Positions 19,885 through 28,760 of a DNA stretch of 64,000 bases are shown piece by piece. Source of the stretch: an uncultured Verrucomicrobia subdivision 3 bacterium (lineage in GTDB: Bacteria > Verrucomicrobiota > Verrucomicrobiia > Limisphaerales > UBA11358); NCBI GenBank assembly GCA_903895255.1, contig CAITTG010000084.1, forward strand, positions 1 through 64,000, written 5' to 3'. The notes under the pieces were generated by a model. It ran no database searches and was not told the origin of the DNA. It saw nothing but the letters and a program-made list of their open reading frames with translations. Position 1 is the stretch's first letter. Each line of letters starts with the position of its first letter. Made by a program: the position numbers and the translations under genes.

Positions 19885-20184
19885 TCAGGCCCCGGGGGGC
19901 AGGTCGCGGACTTCGAATTCCAAGCCGCCGTTCCAGCGGGCCACGAGATTGTAGACGGCGGCGGCCAGCAGGCCGCAGATGAACCCCATGGCGCCGTAGA
20001 TCAGCGGCATGAGCACGGCAAAGCCGGTGCCGAACATGAAGGGGGCGGCGGAATTCCCGTGGCTGCCAACCAACAGCCCGACAATCAGGAAAATGGGGAC
20101 GAACAGCAGGGAGAGGAAGGCGTACACGGTGCCGAGCACGATGCCGGCTTTCAGGGGGGCGATGCGTGTGAGTTGTTTTTTCAT
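19885..20184 (-). CDS. Small membrane protein, DUF3566-like
   Basis: This encodes 99 residues. It begins MKKQLTRIAPLKAGIVLG with two hydrophobic segments (about 14-40 and 53-83) and ends in YNLVARWNGGLEFEVRDL, the pattern of a widespread family of two-segment membrane proteins related to DUF3566 (function unknown). It stands alone on the minus strand, facing the PEP-CTERM cluster terminator, so it belongs to a separate unit. Confidence 0.7.
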   Translation of the reverse strand: MKKQLTRIAPLKAGIVLGTVYAFLSLLFVPIFLIVGLLVGSHGNSAAPFMFGTGFAVLMPLIYGAMGFICGLLAAAVYNLVARWNGGLEFEVRDLPPGA

Positions 20185-20334
20185 AGGGGAGGCTGGGGGG
20201 TTGACCGGATAGTTTGGTTCTGAGTGGATGATATGCGTTGGCTGACAGATTCATCGTGCCGATTGGGGAGGTAATGTCAACCGGGAAAGCGATTTGTGAT
20301 GAATTATGGCGTTGGCCATGCGTGGGATCATATC

Positions 20335-20430
20335 GCGGCCCCACAGGCCGCCGGAGTTTGCGCGCGGTTCACCCAACCCGGCGGGGTGGGCTGGGGGGAT
20401 TTGCGGCCCGTTGGGCCTCAGCGCCCACGG
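20335..20430. repeat. Three-hairpin dispersed element, copy 1
   Basis: It contains GCGGCCCCACAGGCCGC (20335-20351, 6-bp stem), then CCCAACCC/GGGGTGGG around GGC, then GGCCC-GTT-GGGCC. The same order of hairpins, with different sequence in the second and third but conserved pairing, occurs at 51174-51262. That indicates selection on structure or a shared mobile origin. Confidence 0.7.
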
Positions 20431-21228
20431 CGCGCATAATTCGGGCTCGGGCCAAGTTTTAATTATATTGCCTGCATGCGGTTATCTCCCCAAAAAGAGC
20501 AACCCGCCGATTTTCGCCGCCTCGGGAACCGATGCTGCACTTGCCGCTTGATTAAATCTTTTAGAATGCTTTAGGACGGTTTTTTTACGACAAATTGGCG
20601 GTCGGGAACCGAAAAAAGTGGTCCGGTTTCAAAGCCAACTTTTTTCGCAGGAGCGATCCGCAAGCGTTTTGCGCGCCGTGCCACCCCTTGCTGCGCCCAT
20701 GGTAAAACCAGTTTAGGGGATATAACCCCTTAGCCTACTCAACGCCCCATGAGCCAGCCCCCTGCATGCATTGGGAGGCGGCCAAGGGCGATGATTGCAG
20801 GTTAGGATGGCCACTCTATGCCCAGCTGCCTGCCTGACTTGGTCGGGCTGACGTCTCCTCCCGGAGTCGGTAATGCGCTTATTGCTCCCTGCCAGTGCTC
20901 GGCGGGGCGGGCCTAATGCTGAAGTCCGTTTGGCTTTCCCCAAATGTCATCGCCATTCATATTCGCCAACCTCCAAACCCAAGGCACAGAAAGCTCCAAA
21001 TATCGCCAGTAGAACCATTTTTGTTTATCTCCGCCGCACTTTTCGCTATAGAACTGCCATGCAACTGTTCAACGGAGCAAATACTGCAAACAACCCGGGC
21101 AGCGTCCGGGCCTTGTCAGCGCTGGATTTGTCAGCCGTTGCTTGCCTCCCGCCCCACACTCCTGGCTGGGATTGCTTCCGGGGTGCGGTTCCCGTACTGG
21201 TCCGCCTCCGCGCCGGGGTCATCGCCCC
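20431..21228. other. Gene-free stretch before the restriction island
   Basis: About 800 bases have no acceptable ORF. A hairpin AGGGGATATAACCCCT lies near 20715-20730. The base composition shifts from G-rich to C-rich along the plus strand across this stretch, so the left boundary of the accessory island probably lies here. No attachment site, tRNA or integrase was recognised. It may hold the promoter of hsdR. Confidence 0.5.
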
Positions 21229-23592
21229 ATGAACAAAAAATCCCTCACCGAGGCGGCCATCCGCACCAAATACATCACGCCCGCCCTCGTCGGCGCCCGT
21301 GGCGAAAAATGGAACGTGATGACCCAAATCCGGGAGGAAGTTTATTTCACCAAGGGGCGCGTGATTGTGCGGGGCAAAACTGTCAATCCCGGTGAAGCCA
21401 AAAAGGCCGACTACTTGCTTTGCTACAAACCGAATCTTCCCCTCGCCGTCGTCGAGGCCAAGGACAATAGCCACACCGTCGGCGCTGGCATGCAGCAGGC
21501 CCTGGAGCAGGCCGAGATTCTCGATGTGCCCTTCGCTTACAGCTCGAACGGTGACGCCTTCCTGGAGCACGACCGCACCGTCACCCACGGCCCTGTCACT
21601 CGGGAAATCCCGCTGGACCAATTCCCCACCCCGGACGAACTTTGGAACCGCTACTGCCGCGCCAAGGGCTACACCTCCGGTCAGGAGGCTGTGGCCACGC
21701 AGGATTATTACGATAACGGCTCGCAAAAATCGCCGCGTTACTACCAGCTCATCGCCATCAACCGCACCGTGGATGCCATTGCCCGGGGTGCCAATCGCAT
21801 TTTGCTGGTAATGGCCACCGGCACCGGCAAAACCTACACGGCCTTCCAGATCATCTGGCGGCTGTGGAAATCCGGCACCAAGCAGCGCATCCTGTTCCTC
21901 GTCGATCGCAACATCCTTGCCGACCAGACGAAAACCAACGACTTCAAACCCTTCGGCACGGCGATGACGAAAATCACGAACCGCACGGTGGACAAGTCAT
22001 TTGAGATTTACCTCTGCCTGTACCAGGCCGTGACCGGCACCGAGGAGGATCAAAACATCTACACCCAGTTCTCGCCCGATTTCTTTGACCTCATTGTCGT
22101 GGATGAGTGTCACCGGGGCAGTGCCGCTGACGATGCCGCCTGGCGCAAAGTGCTCGAATATTTCACCTCCGCCACCCAGATTGACCTCACCGCCACGCCC
22201 AAGGAAACCAGGGACATTTCCAACATCGAATACTTTGGCGACCCCATTTACACGTATTCATTGCGGCAGGGTATTGCCGATGGCTTTCTCGCTCCCTACA
22301 AAGTCGTCCGCATTGGCCTCGACCGCGACCTCGATGGCTGGCGGCCCTTTGATGGCCAGACCGACAAATTCGGCCAGCTCATCGAAGACCGGGAATACAA
22401 CGATCGCGACTTCGACCGCACCCTCATCCTCGAAAAGCGCACCACCCTGGTGGCCGCCAAAGTCACCGAGTTCCTCACGGCCACCAATCGTTTCGCCAAG
22501 ACGATTATCTTCTGTGAGAACATCGACCATGCCGAACGCATGCGCCAGGCCATGGTCAATGCCAACCCCGATCTCGCCGCCGCCAATGCCAAGTATGTCA
22601 TGCGCATTACCGGCGACAACGACGAGGGCAAGGCCCAGCTCGATAATTTCATCGACCCCGAGTCCACCCACCCGGTGGTGGCCTGCACCTCCCGCCTCAT
22701 GAGCACGGGCGTGGATGCCCAGACCTGCCACCTCATTGTGCTGGACCGCCGCATCGCCTCCATGACCGAGTTCAAGCAAATCATCGGTCGCGGCACCCGC
22801 ATCAACGAGGATTACAACAAGCTGTTTTTCACCATCATGGATTTCAAACGGGCCACCGCCATGTTTGCGGACCCCGCCTTCGACGGCGATCCCGTGCAAA
22901 TCTACGAGCCGGCGGAAGGCGAAACCGTTGTCCCACCCGATGAAGCAGCCGCTGTCGGTGCTGAGGCCATGCACGATGCTCCCTTGGTGGACCCCTTCGG
23001 CGGCGATTCCCCGGATGGCACCCGCCCCACTCGGTACTATATTGACAACGTCGAAGTCCGCGTGGCCACCGAGCGTGTCCAATACCTCGATGAACACGGC
23101 CGGCTCATCACCGAATCGCTCAAGGATTACTCCCGCAAGACCGTCCGCAAATCCTACAAGTCGCTCAACGCCTTTCTCACCGTCTGGAATCAGGCCGAGA
23201 GGAAGCAGGCCATTTTGGAGGAACTCGCCGCCCAGGGCGTCTTCCTCAATGAACTGGCTGAGCAAGTCGGCCGCGATTACGACGCCTTCGACCTTATCTG
23301 CCATGTCGCCTTCGATGCGCCGCCGCTCACCCGCCGGGAGCGGGCCGAGCGCGTGAAAAAGCGCGATGTCTTCGCCAGGTATGGCGGCAAGGCCCGCGCC
23401 GTGCTGGAGGCCTTGCTCCAGAAATTTGCCGATAGTGGCATCGCCAGCGTCGAATCCCTCGAAATCCTCAAAGTCGATCCGCTCACCGCCTTCGGCACGC
23501 CCGTGGAAATTGTAACCCTTTTCGGCGGCAAACCCGCCTACCTCGCGGCCATCCGCGAACTCGAAACCGCCCTTTACCAGAAAGTTGCTTAA
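21229..23592 (+). CDS. hsdR: Type I restriction enzyme, R subunit (HsdR)
   Basis: This is the motor and nuclease subunit of a type I restriction-modification complex, which translocates and cuts DNA lacking the proper methylation. It has 787 residues, EcoEI-R-like in length. The endonuclease site is Asp61 with Glu76-x-Lys78 (VVEAKD). The SF2 helicase core has Walker A GTGK 198-201 and the DECH box at 292-295 (VVDECHRGS), then LTATPKETR and RIIGRGTR-type motifs (QIIGRGTRINED). The start is the ATG of MNKKSLTEAAIRTKYITPAL; a longer in-frame extension upstream is not convincing. Codon use (GCC, CTC) differs from the surrounding genes. It is followed closely by hsdM. Confidence 0.95.
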   Translation: MNKKSLTEAAIRTKYITPALVGARGEKWNVMTQIREEVYFTKGRVIVRGKTVNPGEAKKADYLLCYKPNLPLAVVEAKDNSHTVGAGMQQALEQAEILDVPFAYSSNGDAFLEHDRTVTHGPVTREIPLDQFPTPDELWNRYCRAKGYTSGQEAVATQDYYDNGSQKSPRYYQLIAINRTVDAIARGANRILLVMATGTGKTYTAFQIIWRLWKSGTKQRILFLVDRNILADQTKTNDFKPFGTAMTKITNRTVDKSFEIYLCLYQAVTGTEEDQNIYTQFSPDFFDLIVVDECHRGSAADDAAWRKVLEYFTSATQIDLTATPKETRDISNIEYFGDPIYTYSLRQGIADGFLAPYKVVRIGLDRDLDGWRPFDGQTDKFGQLIEDREYNDRDFDRTLILEKRTTLVAAKVTEFLTATNRFAKTIIFCENIDHAERMRQAMVNANPDLAAANAKYVMRITGDNDEGKAQLDNFIDPESTHPVVACTSRLMSTGVDAQTCHLIVLDRRIASMTEFKQIIGRGTRINEDYNKLFFTIMDFKRATAMFADPAFDGDPVQIYEPAEGETVVPPDEAAAVGAEAMHDAPLVDPFGGDSPDGTRPTRYYIDNVEVRVATERVQYLDEHGRLITESLKDYSRKTVRKSYKSLNAFLTVWNQAERKQAILEELAAQGVFLNELAEQVGRDYDAFDLICHVAFDAPPLTRRERAERVKKRDVFARYGGKARAVLEALLQKFADSGIASVESLEILKVDPLTAFGTPVEIVTLFGGKPAYLAAIRELETALYQKVA

Positions 23593-23598
23593 CCCCCC

Positions 23599-24819
23599 AT
23601 GCCCAACGTCTCCAATCTCGTCAAAACCATCCAGGACATCATGCGCAAGGACGCCGGCACCTACGGCGATGCCCAGCGCCTGGAGCAGCTCGGCTGGATG
23701 TTCTTCCTGAAAATCTTCGATGACCGCGAAAAGGAGATGGAAGTCCTGCGCGATAACTACAAATCGCCCCTGCCCAAACACCTCCGCTGGTCCACCTGGG
23801 CCACCGACGATGAAGGCATCACCGGCGATGCCTTGCTGGACTTCGTCAATAACACCCTCCTGCCCAAGTTAAAAGCCCTCACCAGCGGCGGCGACCAAAT
23901 CACCTCGCTCATCCGCTCCGTTTTTGAGGATGCCAACAACTACATGAAAAACGGCACGTTGATGCGCCAGGTCATCAACAAGATCAACGGTATTGATTTC
24001 AATGCCTCCGATGACCGCCACCTGTTCGGCGACATTTACGAAAAGCTCCTCAAAGACCTCCAATCCGCCGGCAATGCCGGCGAATTCTATACCCCCCGCG
24101 CCGTCACCCAGTTCATCGTCGAGCAGGTCGATCCGCGCGTGGGCGAAACCATTCTCGACCCCGCCTGCGGCACCGGCGGCTTCCTTGTTTGCGCCATCGA
24201 GCACCTGCGCAAACAGGCCAAAACCGAGGCCCACGAGCGCCTTATTCAGGAGTGCTTCTCCGGCATTGAGAAAAAGCATCTCCCGCACGTCTTGTGCATG
24301 ACCAATCTCCTCCTGCACGGGATCGATGTCCCCTCGAATGTCCGCCACGACAATACCCTGGCCCGGCCGCTGCGCGACTGGGGCCCCAAGGAGCGGGTCG
24401 ATGTCATCGTCACGAACCCGCCCTTCGGCGGCATGGAGGAGGACGGCATTGAGTCCAATTACCCCGCCGAGTTCCGCACCCGGGAAACCGCCGACCTCTT
24501 CCTCGTGCTCCTCATGAAGATCCTCAAGCCCGGTGGCCGTGCCGGGTTGGTGTTGCCCGATGGCACCCTGTTTGGCGAAGGCGTTAAAACCCGCATCAAG
24601 GAAGCCCTCCTCACCGAGTGCAATTTGCACACCATTGTCCGCCTCCCCAATGGCGTCTTCAATCCCTACACCGGCATCCGCACCAACCTGCTTTTCTTCA
24701 CCAAAGGAGCGCCGACCACAAACATTTGGTATTACGAGCACCCCTATCCCCCCGGAGCCAAAAGCTACAACAAGGGCAAACCCATCAGCATCGAAGAATT
24801 CGCGGGCGAACGCGCTTAG
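23599..24819 (+). CDS. hsdM: Type I DNA methyltransferase M subunit (HsdM), truncated by an amber codon
   Basis: This adenine-N6 methyltransferase subunit modifies the recognition site set by HsdS and is also part of the restriction complex. The 406 residues include the N-terminal helical domain, the SAM motif DPACGTGG (187-194) and catalytic NPPF (273-276). At 24817-24819 TAG stops the frame after GERA, but translation continues in frame with WGSEKDGFKSRVENDQAWRV, the normal HsdM C-terminus, up to 25074. The family usually has AWWG here, so TGG to TAG is the likely change. The 84 lost residues form the part that contacts HsdS, so activity is doubtful unless the stop is suppressed or is a sequencing error. 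Confidence 0.93.
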   Translation: MPNVSNLVKTIQDIMRKDAGTYGDAQRLEQLGWMFFLKIFDDREKEMEVLRDNYKSPLPKHLRWSTWATDDEGITGDALLDFVNNTLLPKLKALTSGGDQITSLIRSVFEDANNYMKNGTLMRQVINKINGIDFNASDDRHLFGDIYEKLLKDLQSAGNAGEFYTPRAVTQFIVEQVDPRVGETILDPACGTGGFLVCAIEHLRKQAKTEAHERLIQECFSGIEKKHLPHVLCMTNLLLHGIDVPSNVRHDNTLARPLRDWGPKERVDVIVTNPPFGGMEEDGIESNYPAEFRTRETADLFLVLLMKILKPGGRAGLVLPDGTLFGEGVKTRIKEALLTECNLHTIVRLPNGVFNPYTGIRTNLLFFTKGAPTTNIWYYEHPYPPGAKSYNKGKPISIEEFAGERA

Positions 24820-25074
24820 TGGGGCTCGGAAAAAGATGGTTTCAAATCCCGCGTGGAAAACGATCAAGCCTGGCGGGTCTCCCTCGACCAGATCAAGGCC
24901 GGCAATTTCAACCTCGACCTCAAGAATCCACACAACCCCGACGACGGCCCCGGCGACCTGGACCACCTCCTGCCCGAATACGAAAAACTCCTGGCCCAAA
25001 TCGCCGCCACCCGTGCGGCGCTCAAGCAGGAACTTCACCGCGCTTTGACTGCCTCAGCCAGGAGTGCTGAATGA
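24820..25074 (+). pseudogene. hsdM: 3' remainder of hsdM after the amber stop
   Basis: These 84 in-frame codons continue HsdM directly beyond the TAG: DQIKAGNFNLDLKNPHNPDD is a standard HsdM C-terminal motif, then comes a helix that packs against HsdS. The stop TGA (25072-25074) overlaps the hsdS ATG at 25071, so the ancestral operon was translationally coupled through this end. An ATG at 24853 could restart translation and give a 73-residue fragment. Confidence 0.88.
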
Positions 25075-26711
25075 ATCTGGCAACTTTTTTTGAGAAGTTT
25101 GATCAATTCGCCGAAGCGCCCGGCGCAGTGGCGAAGATGCGAGAACTGGTCCTTGATTGGGCGGCCTCTGGAAATTTATGCCACAACGATTCTTTCGAAT
25201 GGTTCGAAGGCCTCTTGGGCGATGTTGTAGATCTTATCTCGGGGCAACACTTGCTTGGGCATGAACAAAACGAGGAGAGACGTGGCATTCCATACCTGAC
25301 TGGCCCGTCCGAATTCGGAGATAAAAGTCCAATTCCAACGCGCTGGACTGATCAGCCGAAAGTCACGGCTGAACCGGGCGACATCTTAATCACTGTGAAA
25401 GGATCAGGCGTTGGCAAGACAAACCTCCTTGTCGACCAGCCAACTGCAATCAGCCGTCAACTAATGGCAATCCGAGTAACCGGGGCTAATCCCGAGTTCG
25501 TGCACATCGTACTGAGGCGGGCAGCAGGATACTTCCAGAACGCTAAAACAGGAATCGCAATTCCAGGCATAGGGAGAAGAGACGTGTTGAACTTGAAAGT
25601 TGTTTTACCTCCACTCGCTGAACAGAAGCGAATCGTGGCAAAGGTGGATGAGTTAATGGCGTTGTGCGACAAATTGGAGGCGCAGCAGCAGGAACGGGAG
25701 ACGCGGCACGCCGCGCTCGCCCGCGCGTCGCTCACGCGCTTTGCCGAGGCCCCCACCCCGGCCAATCTCAATTTCCTATTCCACAAGTCATACACGATTC
25801 AACCCGCCGACCTCCGCAAATCCATCCTCACCCTCGCCGTCCGAGGCAAACTCGTCCCCCAAGACCCCAATGACGAACCGGCGCACAAATTATTTGTTCG
25901 AATTCAAGATGCCAAAAATCAACTAATCAATCAAAGAGCGATCAAACCCTTCTCAGTAGAATCTAATCCAAGTGGCGATGAATTAGACCCGCTCCCGCCA
26001 GGCTGGATTTGGACCAGATTGGGAAACTCTTTCGATGTCCGTGACGGAACTCACGACACACCTAAATATACAGCCGAAGGATTCCCGTTGATCACGAGTA
26101 AGAATATCTACTCTGGAAGGCTCTTATTCGACGGGGCCAATTTCATTTCGGAGGCGGACCACCGCCAAATCTGTGAGCGCTCGCGAGTGGGCCGCGGAGA
26201 CATACTCTTTGCTATGATAGGGAGCATTGGGAACCCGGCCATCGTGGACACGGATCGGGAGTTCAGCATCAAGAACGTTGCCCTTTTCAAATATTACGCC
26301 GCAGCCGATTCGGAGCCTCACTTTCTTCTCTTGTACCTAAAGCTCGTAGCCGAGGAGATGCGCGCAAAAGCTGCTGGAGGCGTTCAGTCATTCGTTTCTC
26401 TTGGATTCCTAAGGAATTACCTCTTCCCGCTCCCACCCCTCGCCGAGCAGCGCCGAATCGTGGCCAAAGTGGATCAAGTAATGTCGTTGGTTGACAAGTT
26501 GGAGGCACAGCTTACCGGCATTTGGGGCGGACGTGCGCGGCATGATTCGGGGATTACGAGCGAGCATCCAAGCGACGGCGCGCACGCCGTGGGCTGTGGA
26601 ACTTCCCGAAAATTCGGTAGCAGCAGCGGAGCACCGATTAAAGCATCAGCGCGGCGGATTCATTTATCAAGAGACTTTGCCTTCAGTCAGCCTGCTGGAA
26701 TGGACTGGTAA
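25071..26711 (+). CDS. hsdS: Type I specificity subunit (HsdS) with aberrant C-terminus
   Basis: This subunit recognises the DNA target for both methylation and restriction. It has 546 residues: target domain 1 (about 45-185), conserved spacer helix PLAEQKRIVAKVDELMALCD (from about 182), target domain 2 (about 300-450) and the second copy PLAEQRRIVAKVDQVMSLVD (from about 455). After KLEAQLT the sequence changes to a low-complexity tail of about 60 residues (GIWGGRARHDSG onward, ending PAGMDW), unlike the usual short helix ending. A recombination or frameshift near 26515 is likely. The start overlaps the hsdM end by ATGA. Confidence 0.92.
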   Translation: MNLATFFEKFDQFAEAPGAVAKMRELVLDWAASGNLCHNDSFEWFEGLLGDVVDLISGQHLLGHEQNEERRGIPYLTGPSEFGDKSPIPTRWTDQPKVTAEPGDILITVKGSGVGKTNLLVDQPTAISRQLMAIRVTGANPEFVHIVLRRAAGYFQNAKTGIAIPGIGRRDVLNLKVVLPPLAEQKRIVAKVDELMALCDKLEAQQQERETRHAALARASLTRFAEAPTPANLNFLFHKSYTIQPADLRKSILTLAVRGKLVPQDPNDEPAHKLFVRIQDAKNQLINQRAIKPFSVESNPSGDELDPLPPGWIWTRLGNSFDVRDGTHDTPKYTAEGFPLITSKNIYSGRLLFDGANFISEADHRQICERSRVGRGDILFAMIGSIGNPAIVDTDREFSIKNVALFKYYAAADSEPHFLLLYLKLVAEEMRAKAAGGVQSFVSLGFLRNYLFPLPPLAEQRRIVAKVDQVMSLVDKLEAQLTGIWGGRARHDSGITSEHPSDGAHAVGCGTSRKFGSSSGAPIKASARRIHLSRDFAFSQPAGMDW

Positions 26712-26936
26712 AAATAATTTCACGCCCGGCAGATCAATACAATTGAAGCTCAAATTTTGTTTCTCCACGGGAAGGCCCCATATCGTAAGTTAAGCGTTGA
26801 CGGGCTTTCCTTTAAAACACCTTCCATAAATGCTGGGGAAGCCCTATCGAACAATGGCTTAATTAGCAAATCGTCAAGTCGAGATGGATTTGGCAAACTA
26901 TCTGGCTTTAAGAATCCTTCAGCAATTTGGCGTACC

Positions 26937-28307
26937 CTATAACAAATCCTCATGGGCGAGCCACGAGGGCGGCTCGATGCGGTCCAGCGCGCCCTCGGCG
27001 TTTTGCTTGAGCCGCGCACCCAACCGCACAAAGAAGGCCAGCAGGTTTTGCTCCCCCTGGCCGAACTCAATCACCGCCTGGCGCTGAAAAGCCACATCCA
27101 GAAGATAGCTGTCAATGGGGTCAGATTCCCGCTCCCGTGGTTGCTTGGCATAGGCCGATAGTTGCACCGTGCCCGCCCGCGGGAGGTAGGAAAAAATCTC
27201 GGCCGCCAGAAACAGGCATTCCCCCAACGCCAGCCGGGTGTAATCCGCCTGCCGCTCCGCCTTCGTCCGCCGGGTTTCCCGGGGCTCGCCGCGCGCTGAA
27301 AGCTCCGTTCGGGTCTCCGGGATGACCTCCTCCAAAACCGGCAATTCCAGTTGCAGAAAAACCGCTTCCGGATCGCGCAGGAAGAAATCACAGTGCAGTT
27401 TGAAGGGCAGTTGCAAACCGCCCAGCAACTCGGTGAGGGTGTGGTGGGTTTCCTCGACGTCCCCGGCCAGCAACCGCCCCACCCATTCCGTTCGCTTGGT
27501 TTCTGCCGCCTCCCAGGCGGCCGCCTCGGCCGCCAGCGCTTGCTGATACTCCGCCGTCCGGCGCTCATAATCCGCCTGGAGGCCGGCCGCGCGCTCCGGC
27601 CAGGCTGTGGCCATGTCCTTTTCCGCTGCGTGACTGGCCACGAACCCCGGCAACATCCGGCCCAGCCCCGTGGCCGCATGTTTGGCCGTCAATTCCGCCA
27701 ATAAATCGGCCTGCGCTTTGACGAGGTCCGGTGCCACCGGCACCGGCAGCTTGGATGCAAAAGGTTGCCTGGCTTGCGCCGCCTGCCACTGCTCCAGCCC
27801 GGCAATTTCCGGCAGCGGCTGCCAGAAATTCAAAAGATGAGCGTAATCCTCCGCCCGCTGGTCGAGTTCCAGTTGCAGCTTCTCCAACTTTTCTTTGCGA
27901 TCGTTGGCCTTGATTTTCGCCTCCAGCCGGGCCGGTGTGAGCCGCCGCCCCGTTTCCGGATCAATGAGCTTGAGCCGGGGATCCGCCAGATACTGCCGCG
28001 CCTGCTCCACCGTGAGCGTTTCATGCAGCGTGCCCTCCTGGGCGATTCGCTGGATCACCCCGTCATTCTCTGGATTCCCCGGCATCGCAGCGGGCCCAGA
28101 CCGTCCACTGCGCTCACTGCGCCCACCACCCACCCGTTGCCGATACGAGAGGCCCGTCCCCGGCAGCCCCACACTGGCATAGGTCCCCCGCGACCCGAAA
28201 TTGAGGTGCGCCCCCGGCACTCCAGCCGACAGCGAAACCCCGCTGCCGCTGAAATTGAGTTTCAGCCCCGGCAAAATGCTCATCCGCCGACTAAATCGAA
28301 AGCCCAT
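26937..28307 (-). CDS. DUF4236 protein with long coiled region
   Basis: This encodes 456 residues from the ATG that opens MGFRFSRRMSILPGLKLNFS. Residues 1-55 are a DUF4236 domain (GSGVSLSAGVPGAHLNFG), a small beta module of unknown function often found at protein N-termini beside other domains. The remainder is long, charged and Ala/Leu/Gln/Glu-rich, probably helical, with no recognised domain and no membrane segment. It faces hsdS across a 225-base gap (26712-26936, nothing seen) and is divergent from the ASCH gene. Its location in an island with restriction genes makes a defence-related or mobile-element role possible but unproven. Confidence 0.82.
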   Translation of the reverse strand: MGFRFSRRMSILPGLKLNFSGSGVSLSAGVPGAHLNFGSRGTYASVGLPGTGLSYRQRVGGGRSERSGRSGPAAMPGNPENDGVIQRIAQEGTLHETLTVEQARQYLADPRLKLIDPETGRRLTPARLEAKIKANDRKEKLEKLQLELDQRAEDYAHLLNFWQPLPEIAGLEQWQAAQARQPFASKLPVPVAPDLVKAQADLLAELTAKHAATGLGRMLPGFVASHAAEKDMATAWPERAAGLQADYERRTAEYQQALAAEAAAWEAAETKRTEWVGRLLAGDVEETHHTLTELLGGLQLPFKLHCDFFLRDPEAVFLQLELPVLEEVIPETRTELSARGEPRETRRTKAERQADYTRLALGECLFLAAEIFSYLPRAGTVQLSAYAKQPRERESDPIDSYLLDVAFQRQAVIEFGQGEQNLLAFFVRLGARLKQNAEGALDRIEPPSWLAHEDLL

Positions 28308-28466
28308 GACTTTTAGGTGATGTTCCCGGAATTTTCCACGCCAGCCATAATGGCGCAAAGCCCCGCCAAAAACAAATTCTCTGAAAGCTTAACGGCTGCC
28401 AGCAAACTCGGGGCGTTTCTTCGTTGCCAAGCTTAATAAACTGTGGCAAAACCGGATACGTAATTT

Positions 28467-28757
28467 GTGAAACCTCCAAATGGGTTGCCTTTAAACCTGC
28501 ACCGCGAATTTTTTACGCAAATCGCGAACGGCACCAAGCGCACCGAATACCGGGCGCGTTCGCCGTACTGGCGGAGGCGGTTGGCGCGCCGTGAATACGA
28601 ACTGATTCGGTTCCGTAACGGCTATGCGACCAGGGCCCCGGAAATGCAGGTGGAGTATTTGGGCATTCGCCGGACCCAACGAAATGGCCGTGCCTGCTTC
28701 GCCATCCGACTGGGGCGGGTGATCGGCATCAAAAACTGGCCAACTCAGAAAGGATAA
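28467..28757 (+). CDS. ASCH/PUA-like domain protein
   Basis: This encodes 96 residues. LNLHREFFTQIANGTKRTEY, followed by Arg/Tyr-rich YWRRRL, FRNGYATRAPEM and a final IRLGRVI, matches the ASCH superfamily: small beta-barrel, PUA-like domains thought to bind RNA or modified nucleotides. The start appears to be GTG; the family core begins within a dozen residues. The gene ends 3 bases before the next one, suggesting an operon with it. Exact substrate is unknown. Confidence 0.78.
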   Translation: MKPPNGLPLNLHREFFTQIANGTKRTEYRARSPYWRRRLARREYELIRFRNGYATRAPEMQVEYLGIRRTQRNGRACFAIRLGRVIGIKNWPTQKG

Positions 28758-28760
28758 AGC

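Noticed and set aside
22258-23781. Minus-strand ORF of 507 codons opposite hsdR
   Set aside because: It is antisense to conserved helicase motifs and has no recognisable domain of its own.
24817-24819. TAG in hsdM read as a recoded sense codon
   Set aside because: TAG ends other intact genes in the window (for example the synthetase and the MscS channel), so general recoding is unlikely; no pyrrolysine context was seen.
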